From a virus, in IMG/VR virus record IMGVR_UViG_3300034418_001501, positions 1-34,173 of that record: DNA of 34,173 nt. One strand, written 5' to 3'. The notes under the pieces were generated by a model. The model made no database searches and had not been told where the DNA came from. It saw nothing but the letters and a program-made list of their open reading frames with translations. The number at the start of each line of letters is the position of its first letter. Positions within the stretch are counted from its first letter, which is position 1. Below, one piece after another: positions 7,902 through 17,353 of the stretch. The translations under genes and the position numbers were made by a program.

Positions 7902-8545
7902 TGCCACATCCAGCGGTTGCTATTGTAGGCGGGGGGCTTGCTAGTTCAGCTATTCAGTCAAGAGCGGCGAGAAAGGCGGGCAGAGCGCAAGAGCGTTCTG
8001 CTGAGATGGGCATTGAAGAGCAGAGGGCGGCACGATTAGCCACTGAAAGGTTAATGGCTCCGTATGTTCAAGCTGGCACTGGGTCATTAGAGGCGCAGCA
8101 GGCGATTCTTGGGCTGTTAGGGCCAGAGGCACAGCAGCAAGCCTACGCCGGGATTGAGCAAGGTCCACTGTTTCAGTCACTGGTTGAGCAGGGCGAGGCT
8201 GGAATATTAGCCGGTGCATCCGCAACTGGTGGTTTACGCGGTGGAAACATCCAAGCCGCTCTGGGTCAATTTAGACCCCAGATGCTTCAGAGCATGATTC
8301 AGAATCAATATCAAAACCTTGCCGGTTTAACTTCGTTAGGTCAGGCTTCAGCGGCTGGTCAGGCTGGATTTGGTCAGCAGACGGCAGGCAACATTGCTAA
8401 CTTGTACGGTCAGCAGGGTCAAGCTCGGGCTGGTGCTGCGCTGGGTCAAGGCCAAGCTTTAGGTAGCCTATTCAATATGCCTTTGCAAATTGCTGGAATG
8501 GCGGCTGGTTCTGGTCAGACAATGGGCGGGTTTTTAGGATTTTAA
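7901..8545 (+). CDS. Ejection (DNA transfer / pilot) protein, P22 gp7-like
   Basis: The product has 214 residues; P22 gp7 has 229. It opens with a glycine-rich hydrophobic segment (AVAIVGGGLASSAIQSRAAR), then has a helical middle and a Gln/Gly/Ala-rich end with FGQQTAGNIANLYGQQGQA. That pattern, including YAGIEQGPLFQSLVEQGEAG and the TGGLRGGNIQAAL motif, is typical of gp7-type DNA transfer proteins. In P22 such proteins leave the capsid before DNA and help build the channel through the cell envelope. It is the first of three consecutive ejection genes. Confidence 0.85.
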   Translation: MPHPAVAIVGGGLASSAIQSRAARKAGRAQERSAEMGIEEQRAARLATERLMAPYVQAGTGSLEAQQAILGLLGPEAQQQAYAGIEQGPLFQSLVEQGEAGILAGASATGGLRGGNIQAALGQFRPQMLQSMIQNQYQNLAGLTSLGQASAAGQAGFGQQTAGNIANLYGQQGQARAGAALGQGQALGSLFNMPLQIAGMAAGSGQTMGGFLGF

Positions 8546-8559
8546 AAAGGTAAGTAACA

Positions 8560-9942
8560 ATGGCACAACCATACGACTATTCGCTAAACATACCGAGTCC
8601 GTTACAGGCTTTCGGTCAAGCTTTTAATGTTGGCGCTGCCGGTCAAAAAGCTAAAGAGGCTAGAGAGGCCAGAGAGTTAGCTTTGCAAAGGCAGGAAGAA
8701 GGCAACAGGCTGGTAAACGAGTATTTTGAGACGCCTGCCGACCAAAGGACTTACGATCAGGCTTTACGGATTGGTATGTATAACCCGCAATTCGCAGAGC
8801 TTGCACAAAAACAATTCGATGCACTTTCTGAACAACAACAGCAGAGTGCTTTTACAGACGCGACTCAGATTCATACTGCACTAAAAAATGTGCTTACAGG
8901 TGAAACTGACTTTGAAATACTTGATCAAATTTTAGATAGAAGGGTTCAGGCCACAAAAAACAATCCCGGATTAAACAAGATGTGGGTTGACGCTAGAGAG
9001 CTTGCTCGAACGGACCCGGACGCAGCCGAGATGATGGTAGCCGCAAGAATTGCTACGCTACCCGGCGGTAAAGACTACTTCGCCACGATGAAGACTAGAG
9101 GCGAAGAGGCTAGGGCCGAAGAAGAGCGCCCATTCAAGCTTAGGGCTGCTACTGCTGATGCTTTGTTAAAAGAAGCTAACTCATCCGTTGCTCTGTTAGA
9201 AATGGCTTATAAACCGGATCAACTGGCTTTTGATTTAGATTTAAGCGAACAACAAGTGAAACAAGCTAAGGCTGCAATCGCTGCATCTAGAGCGGCAGAA
9301 AAGAAATCAGGCGCAGAAGCTGTAAGGGCTCAAGCAAATGCTGATGCAATCGCACAGGGCATTATACCCCTCGAAAAGCGTCCTGAAATTGAATCAAAAA
9401 TGCGTAAAGAGTATACCGATAACACTAAAGACTTTGTCAAAGTTCGAGATGCCTACGGCAGGATGCTTGCCGTTGGATCGCCTGAAACTTTAGCTGATGA
9501 AGGTCCAGCAGATTTGGCCTTGATCTTTAACTACATGAAGATGCTGGATCCCGGTTCAACCGTTAGAGAGGGTGAATTTGCTAACGCAGAAAATGCTGGT
9601 GGTGCTTGGTCTAAAGTTGGCGTTCAGTACAACAAGCTTTTGGGTGGCGCTCGATTAACTCCACAAGTAAGGGCTTCATTTTTAAAGTCGGCTAAAGGGC
9701 TATATGACGCTGCTGAGGGTGGAGAGAAAAAGGTTAGAGCTGGTATAGAAAGAATCGCTAAAGGTTACGGTCTAAATACTGAAAACATATTTTTTGAAAT
9801 TGGCGCAGCCGAGCCGCCTCGGGGTCCGATGCCATCAGAAGATGTCGAGACTCAAGTTTTTAAAGTTAATGTTCCGGGCGGAACTTTGACCTTTCAAGAC
9901 GAACAAACTTTTTTAGAATTCAAAAGAAATCAAGGCCGGTAA
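8560..9942 (+). CDS. Ejection (DNA transfer) protein, P22 gp20-like
   Basis: The 460-residue product (P22 gp20 has 471) is almost wholly alpha-helical. It has long Ala/Glu/Lys/Gln stretches predicted to form coiled coils (about 28-60 and 190-270) and a conserved block LIFNYMKMLDPGSTVREGEF followed by ANAENAGG near 325-350. That block is common to internal virion/ejection proteins of podoviruses. It is likely the second pilot protein that enters the host envelope with the DNA. Position between gp7-like and gp16-like genes matches P22. Confidence 0.84.
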   Translation: MAQPYDYSLNIPSPLQAFGQAFNVGAAGQKAKEAREARELALQRQEEGNRLVNEYFETPADQRTYDQALRIGMYNPQFAELAQKQFDALSEQQQQSAFTDATQIHTALKNVLTGETDFEILDQILDRRVQATKNNPGLNKMWVDARELARTDPDAAEMMVAARIATLPGGKDYFATMKTRGEEARAEEERPFKLRAATADALLKEANSSVALLEMAYKPDQLAFDLDLSEQQVKQAKAAIAASRAAEKKSGAEAVRAQANADAIAQGIIPLEKRPEIESKMRKEYTDNTKDFVKVRDAYGRMLAVGSPETLADEGPADLALIFNYMKMLDPGSTVREGEFANAENAGGAWSKVGVQYNKLLGGARLTPQVRASFLKSAKGLYDAAEGGEKKVRAGIERIAKGYGLNTENIFFEIGAAEPPRGPMPSEDVETQVFKVNVPGGTLTFQDEQTFLEFKRNQGR

Positions 9943-9944
9943 AA

Positions 9945-11951
9945 ATGGCAACAGATTACGAAGCTTTAGCAAAACAATACGGTGCCGTATTTACGCCCGA
10001 TGAGGTTGTTGAAACTGATAAAGATGAAATTGATCAACTTACTTCAGACAAAGAAGTTGATTACTTTGCTTTGGCTGAAGAATATGGCGCTGTATTTACG
10101 CCGACTCCTGAAATACCACAAATGGATGCGTCTGGCGAGGTTACATTGCCCGGCGTTGACCTCGGCCCTAAGATGCCTGAAGACCCAATACTTGCTAAAG
10201 AACGGTTGCTAGGTGCTGCTGAAGTTTTAACAACACTTGCCACCGCTCCGACTACAGGCGCTTTAGGAATGCTAGGCGGCACAATTGGTGGACTGACTGC
10301 TGCCATATTGCGCGGAGAGTTCGGCACACCAGAAGCCGCTCGTCTGATAGAACAGGCCGCTGCCGGTGGTATGGAGCAGTTAACTTACGCGCCTAGAACT
10401 GAAGCCGGTCAACAATATATGCAGGCGATTGCAGAGCCGTTAGAGGCTGCTCCTGCGTTTGTTCCTGCTATGGGCGCTGCTGGGGCGATTCCAGCCGCTC
10501 TAACTGCTGGTGGGCAAGCAGTCAGGACTGCGGCTCCAAGGGTTGCTGAGGCTGCCAGACGAGTAATGCCTCAGCGTCCGATGGCTGGCGAGTTAATGGA
10601 AAGGCCGCAAAAGGTCGGCCCCGCTAGGGTAATGCCTGAAGAGATTATTATTGAGGAGGGCCTACCGCCCAGAAGCGTTGGGGCGGCAGAGGTTCCCGTT
10701 GAAGTGGTAAGGCGTGAAGTTGCCGCGCAGATGCCGGTGCCATTTGAGGGCAGAACAGGCTTAACGGCTGGTCAAGCTACCCGGGACTTTGCTCAGTTAC
10801 AGTTTGAGAAGGAAACTGCAAAGCTTGGTGAAATTGGTGCCCCGTTGCGTGAAAGGGTACAGGCTCAGACTGCAAACTTTATTGATAACTTTGACGCCTT
10901 GATTGACTTGCCAACACCGATTGAACGTGAGGTTCGAGCGATCGGCATGGCAGTTGACAGTGCTGTTAAAAATAAAGCTGAAGTACAACGTAAGAAAATA
11001 CAAAAATTATATAAACAGGCAGACGAGGCCGGGGATACTTTAGGCTTGGTTGAAATGCAACCTTTGGTCTTGGCGCTTGAAGACTTGGCAAGGTTTGAGG
11101 GCGTTGCAGGAAATGTTGGCCCAATCAGAAAAGAGGCTACTCGCCTCGGCGCTATTGCCGTCAATGAAGAAGGCAATTTAATTGCTCAAGAATTAAGCAT
11201 CAAGGATGCAGAATTATTAAGACAATTTGTAAACCAAGCCACTGACTGGGCTGACAAGCGACAGTCATTAATGGCTAGAAAAATAAATGCTGCTATCGAT
11301 AGCTCAACAGAGGGCTTAGGTGGCGAAATATATAAAAGAGCCAGACGAGAACGTGCAAAGTACGCAGAAGAATTTGAGAACGTAGGATTAACTGCAAAGC
11401 TTTTAGCCAAAAAGGGTAACACCTCTGAGCGAGCAATTGCCTTTGAGGATGTGTTCAACAAAATCATTATCCTGTCGCCAGTTGAAGAAATGAACAAGCT
11501 GCGACGAACGCTCCTTAAAGCGGGTCCAGATGGGCGTCAGGCTTGGGCTGATTTGAAGGCTCAGGGTATAGAATTTATTAAAGATCGAAGCCTGTCAGTA
11601 AGTCAAAAGGACGCAGCAGGAAATCCGTTACTTTCACCTGACAAGCTACAAAAAGTTATTAAGGCGCTTGACAATGATGGAAAATTAGAATCGCTGTACG
11701 GTAAAAAGATAGCGCAGCAGTTAAGGGATTTGGCTGAATTGTCAACTGTGATTTACACTGCGCCCCCGGGATCGGTTAACTTTTCCAACACCGCATCGGC
11801 TATTGGCAATGCAGTAGATACGATACTGACCTACGGTATCTCTGGAATGCCAATTGCTGGAAGGGCCGTATTAAAAGAATCGCTTGACTATGTAAAAAAT
11901 CGTAAACTCAAAGCTAGGATCAGAGAAGCTCTGAAGGAGCCAAAAGAATGA
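9945..11951 (+). CDS. Ejection (DNA transfer) protein, P22 gp16-like, with N-terminal repeat
   Basis: The product has 668 residues (P22 gp16 has 609). Residues 4-18 (DYEALAKQYGAVFTP) recur at about 39-53 as DYFALAEEYGAVFTP, a two-copy motif perhaps used for docking to the head or the other ejection proteins. A hydrophobic Ala/Gly/Thr stretch around 94-115 could insert in membrane. The rest is long helical with Glu/Lys coiled coils. It is third of the ejection set and overlaps the tailspike start by ATGA. P22 gp16 is needed for DNA entry into the cytoplasm; the assignment here rests mainly on order, size and composition. Confidence 0.82.
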   Translation: MATDYEALAKQYGAVFTPDEVVETDKDEIDQLTSDKEVDYFALAEEYGAVFTPTPEIPQMDASGEVTLPGVDLGPKMPEDPILAKERLLGAAEVLTTLATAPTTGALGMLGGTIGGLTAAILRGEFGTPEAARLIEQAAAGGMEQLTYAPRTEAGQQYMQAIAEPLEAAPAFVPAMGAAGAIPAALTAGGQAVRTAAPRVAEAARRVMPQRPMAGELMERPQKVGPARVMPEEIIIEEGLPPRSVGAAEVPVEVVRREVAAQMPVPFEGRTGLTAGQATRDFAQLQFEKETAKLGEIGAPLRERVQAQTANFIDNFDALIDLPTPIEREVRAIGMAVDSAVKNKAEVQRKKIQKLYKQADEAGDTLGLVEMQPLVLALEDLARFEGVAGNVGPIRKEATRLGAIAVNEEGNLIAQELSIKDAELLRQFVNQATDWADKRQSLMARKINAAIDSSTEGLGGEIYKRARRERAKYAEEFENVGLTAKLLAKKGNTSERAIAFEDVFNKIIILSPVEEMNKLRRTLLKAGPDGRQAWADLKAQGIEFIKDRSLSVSQKDAAGNPLLSPDKLQKVIKALDNDGKLESLYGKKIAQQLRDLAELSTVIYTAPPGSVNFSNTASAIGNAVDTILTYGISGMPIAGRAVLKESLDYVKNRKLKARIREALKEPKE

Positions 11952-14227
11952 CCGCAATCAGCATTACCCCCGGTTACCCCAACTTTTCAGACACTGATGG
12001 GTCGGCGCTTAACGATGGCTACGTTTACATTGGGCTAGAGTATCAAGATCCGATCACGGCCCCTACGGGCGCCTTTTGGGACGAAGAGTTCCAGATACCC
12101 GCTGATCAACCCCTAAGAACGTCCGGTGGCTATATCGTGCGTAACGGATCACCAGCGGCTGTTTACACTGGGGCTGCTTACTCCATTCTGGTACAGAACA
12201 AGAACCTTGTAACGGTCTACAACGCGCCTAGCGCGGTTATTACGAACGTCACCAACAATGTTGAGGAAATTACGCAGTATCAGGGCGCACACGCCACCGA
12301 CCCGATTGCTAGAAACGATGGCACACCGCTACAGGTTGGTGATTTGTATTTTAACACTGTGGTTAACGAGCTGAAGGTTTGGAGCGGATCAACGTGGGTT
12401 CCGTCATCACCGGGTTCTGTGACCGTTGAAGACTTTACCGGGACCGGAGCGCAGACGGCGTTTAACCTCGCCACAGCCCCGATTGCTGAGAATAACACGC
12501 AAATATACATCGACGGCGTTTATCAGCAGAAGGACACCTACTCGCTCGCAGGCGCCACGGTTAATTTCAGCACTGCACCGCCTAACCTCAGCGGGATTGA
12601 GGTCGTTAGTTTTTCAATTGCATCTTTGGGTACGGTTGACGCGTCCAATGTTAGCTACAACGAGGGCAGTGTTGGCGCGGTTAATACTAGCGTTCAGGCC
12701 AAGCTGCAAGAGTCAGTATCGGTCAAAGACTTTGGTGCTGTTGGTGATGGGTCTACGGATGATACAACTGCGTTTCAAAATGCTATAACAACTGGTAAAA
12801 ATATATTCGTTCCTTTCACCTCTACTGGCTATAAAGTATCTGCATCTTTAGGAACCTTGCAGGAAGGTCAGTCTATATTTGGACAGGGTTTGACAAAAAT
12901 TGCAGTCGATACTAGCACAACGGATTTTGTAACAATCACAGCTACAACCGAAAACATTATTTCAAATATTCGATGGGAAGGCAGCGGAACTACCAATGGA
13001 ACAGGCATCAAGTTAAGTGTAGGAGGAACTGCCTCAGACTTTGCATCTGGCCTTTTAATTGAAAACTGTTGGATTATGGGCTTTAACAAAGGATATGCCC
13101 CTGACAATTCATTTGACGTTAAATTTATGAATTGTGAAATTAGAAACAATCGATACGGTTTGTTTTTAGAGCCTATTGGCGGTGGCGCTGGAAGCTACAT
13201 TGCAACGTATGAATTTTTTGGTTGTCGTTTTTATGGCAATTCTACGCGAGACATGAAACTTTTAGTTTCTGGTAATGCGGCTTGCAGAGGAATTAACTTT
13301 TTTGGCTGTACGTTTGACCCGACTGGGCATCCAACTAACCCAAGTATGCAAATTGAAAATGGTGCATTAATTAACTGGGATGGTTGTTATTTCGAGGCTG
13401 GTACTACTGGCGCTCCAAGACAAATTTTTGCAACTGGCAGCATTAACTTGAAGGTAAGTAACTCTATCTGGACAGGCACAGGCGGGGTTGACTTAGACAG
13501 TTCAGAGATGACACTCGATAATTGCTGGAGTTTTAGCGCCGCCGCATCTCCGGGTGACAATAAAGATCCTATCATTGCTGATGCAAACTCTAGGGTTTTT
13601 ATTAAGGATAGCAGGATGCGCTCAAACGCATCTGATTTTGTAGGATGCCAGACGTATGTTATTGAGAATAGTGAAGTCAAAATACCTGTGGGCGGAACTA
13701 ACGCTTATTACAAGTTTAGATCAGGCGGCAGTAATGCCACGTTTACAAATCAACAATACATGGATACCTCTGATGTAGAGATATTTTCAATCGATGATTC
13801 CGGTTTAAAGTTTGTCGGCACTGACGGGATTAGATTCAAGGATAATACGGCAGGGACGGACACAATTCTTTCTGATTATGAAGAAGGTGTTCATGTTCCT
13901 ACTACAGCGCCAGAAACTAGCGGCACCCTAACATTTGGCAATCCGTCTTTGACTTACACGAAGATAGGGCGAATGGTTACAATAAACGGTATTTTAGGGA
14001 ATGCTGTTCTTGGCACTCCAGTCGGAACATATTTTACGATGACACTGCCATATCCAATTAAAAGCGGCAGCATTGGGTACAGGGTTGGTGGAGCAGTAAG
14101 GTTTGTTCAAGGCACTACGGTTCCGTACCAAGGATCAGAGGCTGACACAACTATTACTATTTATATAGATGTAAGCACAATAAACACGGGAGATGATTTT
14201 TTTCTTTCGTTTTCGTATTTTGCATAA
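11948..14227 (+). CDS. Tailspike with P22-type head-binding domain and pectate-lyase-like beta-helix
   Basis: The product has 759 residues. Residues 1-105 (ITPGYPNFSDTDGSALNDGY, IGLEYQDP, RTSGGYIVRNGSPAAVYTGA) are the P22 tailspike head-binding domain. A linker domain (about 110-235) follows. KDFGAVGDGSTDDTTAFQNA near 260 marks the start of a right-handed beta-helix of the pectate-lyase superfamily, which would bind and probably cleave host surface polysaccharide. The last about 120 residues (DYEEGVHVP on) form a C-terminal beta domain also seen in the next gene. Base composition becomes more AT-rich from about 12,760, a likely module boundary. Confidence 0.92.
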   Translation: MTAISITPGYPNFSDTDGSALNDGYVYIGLEYQDPITAPTGAFWDEEFQIPADQPLRTSGGYIVRNGSPAAVYTGAAYSILVQNKNLVTVYNAPSAVITNVTNNVEEITQYQGAHATDPIARNDGTPLQVGDLYFNTVVNELKVWSGSTWVPSSPGSVTVEDFTGTGAQTAFNLATAPIAENNTQIYIDGVYQQKDTYSLAGATVNFSTAPPNLSGIEVVSFSIASLGTVDASNVSYNEGSVGAVNTSVQAKLQESVSVKDFGAVGDGSTDDTTAFQNAITTGKNIFVPFTSTGYKVSASLGTLQEGQSIFGQGLTKIAVDTSTTDFVTITATTENIISNIRWEGSGTTNGTGIKLSVGGTASDFASGLLIENCWIMGFNKGYAPDNSFDVKFMNCEIRNNRYGLFLEPIGGGAGSYIATYEFFGCRFYGNSTRDMKLLVSGNAACRGINFFGCTFDPTGHPTNPSMQIENGALINWDGCYFEAGTTGAPRQIFATGSINLKVSNSIWTGTGGVDLDSSEMTLDNCWSFSAAASPGDNKDPIIADANSRVFIKDSRMRSNASDFVGCQTYVIENSEVKIPVGGTNAYYKFRSGGSNATFTNQQYMDTSDVEIFSIDDSGLKFVGTDGIRFKDNTAGTDTILSDYEEGVHVPTTAPETSGTLTFGNPSLTYTKIGRMVTINGILGNAVLGTPVGTYFTMTLPYPIKSGSIGYRVGGAVRFVQGTTVPYQGSEADTTITIYIDVSTINTGDDFFLSFSYFA

Positions 14228-14242
14228 TTAAGGGCAAATAAA

Positions 14243-15229
14243 ATGTTAAAGACAGTTTCTTCAGTTGCAAATGCGTTAGGTGCGTTGAATTACAAGGGCA
14301 CTTGGGACGCAGACACCAACACCCCAACCCTTGCGTCTGGAGTCGGCACACAGGGCGATTACTATGTTGTCAGCGTTGCCGGGACCACTGACCTAGATGG
14401 TATTACCAACTGGGGCGTAGGCGATTGGGCGGCGTTTAACGGGTCCGTATGGCAAAGAGTTGAGGGTGGTGCGGATGGTAACTTTGTAAATTTAACCGTC
14501 ACTGGGACTTCTGAGCTAGATGGCAATGTTGCTATCGGTGCTGGCGTAACGCCAACCTATCCTTTGACAATAGAAAAAGATAGCGATAGTTGGATTTCCA
14601 GAATTTACAATAGCGGGTCTGATGCAGATGCTAATGCGCTATTAGTTCGGTCTGATGCAACCGCAGCGCACAATGCCGTTATTATTGCTGGTTATGCAGA
14701 CGGCGGCTATAAGATGCTCTTGAAGTCTAGCGGTAACTTAGAGCTACTCGCTGGCAACCTAGTAATAGGCACATCAGGCAAAGGCATCGACTTCTCTGCT
14801 ACCGCTGGCACTGGCACCTCTGAGCTGTTCGATGATTACGAGGAGGGTCTATGGACACCAACTGTAGACAGTGGAACGTGTGCCGCACAATATGGTTCTT
14901 ATATCAAGATCGGTAAAATGGTTCATGCTACATTCAGCATAACAAACCTGAGTGACACAACTACAGCATCGGCTATTAATGTTTCTCTGCCATTTACTGC
15001 TGGATCATTCAGTGCTTCTGAATGGCTAGGGTCTTGGATAATTCGACGTTATGATGTCTCAACATCTGTTTCTGGTGCAATGCGTGTGCTAGGAAATGGA
15101 ACAACGATGGACTTTAGATATTCTGATACCACAGTCGGTTCGGAGCCAAAGTCTGTAAATTACGATGATAACACATCAGGGCTTAATGAATATCTGTCGG
15201 GAAGTATTACTTACTTTACCGAATCTTAA
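14243..15229 (+). CDS. Tail fibre protein sharing a C-terminal domain with the tailspike
   Basis: The product has 328 residues. The N-terminus (LNYKGTWDADTNTPTLASG, GDYYVVSVAGTTDLDG, WGVGDWAAFNG) is a frequent phage fibre domain with a carbohydrate-binding-module look. A beta-repeat middle follows, and the C-terminus starts LFDDYEEGLWTPTVDSG...YIKIGKMV. The same DYEEG...PT.....Y.KIG(R/K)MV layout ends the upstream tailspike, so both share a trimerisation or receptor-binding tip. Sixteen bases separate the genes. Lack of a head-binding domain suggests it docks on another tail protein. Confidence 0.8.
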   Translation: MLKTVSSVANALGALNYKGTWDADTNTPTLASGVGTQGDYYVVSVAGTTDLDGITNWGVGDWAAFNGSVWQRVEGGADGNFVNLTVTGTSELDGNVAIGAGVTPTYPLTIEKDSDSWISRIYNSGSDADANALLVRSDATAAHNAVIIAGYADGGYKMLLKSSGNLELLAGNLVIGTSGKGIDFSATAGTGTSELFDDYEEGLWTPTVDSGTCAAQYGSYIKIGKMVHATFSITNLSDTTTASAINVSLPFTAGSFSASEWLGSWIIRRYDVSTSVSGAMRVLGNGTTMDFRYSDTTVGSEPKSVNYDDNTSGLNEYLSGSITYFTES

Positions 15230-15240
15230 CGGAGGCTTAA

Positions 15241-16698
15241 ATGGCACTGACAAAAGCACATGCACGAATGATCGATGGCTCTGCCGCCAGTGTCGTTGAC
15301 TTTGGGGCAGACATTACTGGTGTATCAGATAGCACATCGGCTGTTCAGGCTGCATTAGATACAGGCAATAACATCTTCTTTCCGAAAGGGGCTTACAAAG
15401 TCACTAATGCAACAGTGAACAGTGCCTGTATTATTGATCTTCAAGGGTCAACAATCATTGGGGAAAGTGGATCAGAAAACTTCTGCTTTAATGTTGAAAC
15501 AGATCATGTCACCATTCAAAACGGTTTTTTTGGTAGTGGCTCTGAAAGCTGTGGAATTGTTCAGGTTGGTAATTCAACAACGTGGCCTCAATATAAAAAC
15601 TTTAATTTGTTTAATGTCTATTCTGACTTGGCTATTACCAACGATAAAGGTGCATGTGCATTGCTCAATGCAATTCAACCATCAGTAACTCAATGCACGT
15701 TTATCCATAGTGGTGGAACTAATACAGACAACATGGCTGTTCGTATTGGCATTCCAGTTTCAAGTGACTTAAACAACTTTTTGAACGTCAATATCTCAGA
15801 GAATATGTTTGATGGGTATGACCACGCATCTCGGAACTATAGCAGTGGCTATTATTCAGGTTTTATCTTTTCCAACAATACTGTTCAAAATGCTGGTCGT
15901 GGCCTTAGCACATATCACGGTCACAGCAGTATAGTTTCTGACAATACATTCATATCAACATCTGACGTTACTTATCTATGGCAAAGAACAAATGCTACAG
16001 GCAACGAATGGCGCAGAGCTTCTGGTGCTGCGGCCGTAAAGATTGAAACAAACGAAGGTAACTTTTCAAACAATGTAATCAAAGAAGCAACAAATGCTGG
16101 CGTCATTATTGACGGGGGTGCAAGCCCGATGTTGTTTGCTAACAATTACTTCCATAACTGCGGCACACACGCAATATATGTAAACCCAGCATATTCCTAC
16201 GGTGGTCAGTTAAACAGCCTTCGCATTGAAGGTAACTTTGTTTATGGATGTGGTGGTAGTGGTATCTTTGTAGATGCAGATGCCAACATTCGGTCTTTGT
16301 TTATAACGGGAAACCATATTGTTGGTGCTGGTTTAGACAATGCAACACAGCAACCAACCATACTCCTTGATTTCAAAACACACTTTGCAGACAGGACTGT
16401 TATTAAAGACAACGTGTTGTCTGAAAGTGATGTCGTTTTTGGAATTACAGGTAACAGTGATTATGGCATCTACATAGACAGTGACAATGTAGACATTAGC
16501 TACTGGATAACAGAAAACTATATTGCGGCTGATCTACCTAACCCAATCACAGACATTAGAACTGCTGGTGGCGGTTACAGGCTAATTCTAAGAAACCTAG
16601 TAAGTGATGTTACTGCCATAGATGCAGTTAGAGGAACTGGCGCAATTGCTGGTAACTATGATGTAGAAGGTGGCACATCGCCAGACGCACCATCTTAA
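15241..16698 (+). CDS. Second beta-helix tail protein (putative depolymerase without head-binding domain)
   Basis: The product has 485 residues. It opens MALTKAHARMIDGSAASVVD, then FGADITGVSDSTSAVQAALD, the standard lead into a pectate-lyase-type right-handed beta-helix. The Asn/Gly-rich body contains many NN and ISENMF / FSNNTV / ISDNTF rung motifs. No P22 head-binding domain is present, unlike the tailspike at 11948, so it must attach through another protein. GGAGG precedes ATG. It may recognise or hydrolyse a different glycan, giving the phage two receptor activities. The gene is visibly more AT-rich than the structural genes before it. Confidence 0.83.
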   Translation: MALTKAHARMIDGSAASVVDFGADITGVSDSTSAVQAALDTGNNIFFPKGAYKVTNATVNSACIIDLQGSTIIGESGSENFCFNVETDHVTIQNGFFGSGSESCGIVQVGNSTTWPQYKNFNLFNVYSDLAITNDKGACALLNAIQPSVTQCTFIHSGGTNTDNMAVRIGIPVSSDLNNFLNVNISENMFDGYDHASRNYSSGYYSGFIFSNNTVQNAGRGLSTYHGHSSIVSDNTFISTSDVTYLWQRTNATGNEWRRASGAAAVKIETNEGNFSNNVIKEATNAGVIIDGGASPMLFANNYFHNCGTHAIYVNPAYSYGGQLNSLRIEGNFVYGCGGSGIFVDADANIRSLFITGNHIVGAGLDNATQQPTILLDFKTHFADRTVIKDNVLSESDVVFGITGNSDYGIYIDSDNVDISYWITENYIAADLPNPITDIRTAGGGYRLILRNLVSDVTAIDAVRGTGAIAGNYDVEGGTSPDAPS

Positions 16699-16748
16699 TA
16701 CCCTTAGCGGGTGGACAGGCCCAACAGGGCGATAAACAAGGAGGCCAC

Positions 16749-17012
16749 ATGGCACTTACAGAAGAAACAAAAAACGACAAGATCGAAGTAGTACAATTGG
16801 CTGCTGGCTATCCAGTAATCCAAGTTCGCACTGCAACGATCATCAAGCGTGATGACGTAGAGATCTCACGATCATTTCACCGTCGAGTGGTAACACCGGG
16901 CGATGATTTTTTGAACGAAGAGCCAGATGTGTTGGCAATCGTACAAGCTGTATTTACGGCTGAGTCACAGGCTGCATACGCGGCGGCTCAGGCTGCTGAA
17001 GGAGAAGAATAA
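16749..17012 (+). CDS. Small conserved protein downstream of the fibre genes
   Basis: This 87-residue protein starts MALTEETKNDKIEVVQLAAG, has a central SRSFHRRVVTPGDDF and an alanine-rich end, QAAYAAAQAAEGEE. A strong ACAAGGAGGCC site precedes it, after a 50-base gap. The layout (short beta region, HRRVVTPGDD, acidic Ala helix) resembles small proteins located after tail-fibre genes in many phages, with no established function. It may be a fibre-associated or assembly factor. Its stop overlaps the next ATG as TAATG. Confidence 0.75.
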   Translation: MALTEETKNDKIEVVQLAAGYPVIQVRTATIIKRDDVEISRSFHRRVVTPGDDFLNEEPDVLAIVQAVFTAESQAAYAAAQAAEGEE

Positions 17013-17353
17013 TGGCTAGTAGTTCACAAATCCCATTCGCTCCGCTAGGTGACACAATCACCTTTGCGGCGGCTACGCCTACTCCTCCAGCTGGTCAGCA
17101 GGCTCCTGTCCGAGCAACGATTAATTCGGATGCTGGGCAGTACAGGATCATTAACGACAGCACTGTCACGGTTTTTTTAGGCGTTGGCGCGACTTCTGCT
17201 GAAGCGATTGCTAATGCAGGCGCTGTTGCGACCTCTGTGCCTTTGCTTCCCGGGACCGACGAGGTTCTGAGGTTTGGCGCTAGTGCATTCTTCACTGGCA
17301 AGTCATCGAGCGGTACGGCTACGATTTACATCACGCCCGGTCAAGGGTTGTAG
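17012..17353 (+). CDS. Small beta-rich virion protein (decoration-like)
   Basis: The 113-residue protein has low charge and is Ala/Thr/Gly/Pro-rich. Elements such as QYRIINDSTVTVFLGVGATS and VLRFGASAFFTGKSS suggest a compact beta-sandwich. It starts by TAATG overlap with the 87-residue gene and ends by TAGTG overlap with the next, so it is in a tightly coupled run. Its location between fibres and lysis genes suggests a virion decoration or fibre accessory role. I do not recognise a named family. Confidence 0.7.
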   Translation: MASSSQIPFAPLGDTITFAAATPTPPAGQQAPVRATINSDAGQYRIINDSTVTVFLGVGATSAEAIANAGAVATSVPLLPGTDEVLRFGASAFFTGKSSSGTATIYITPGQGL

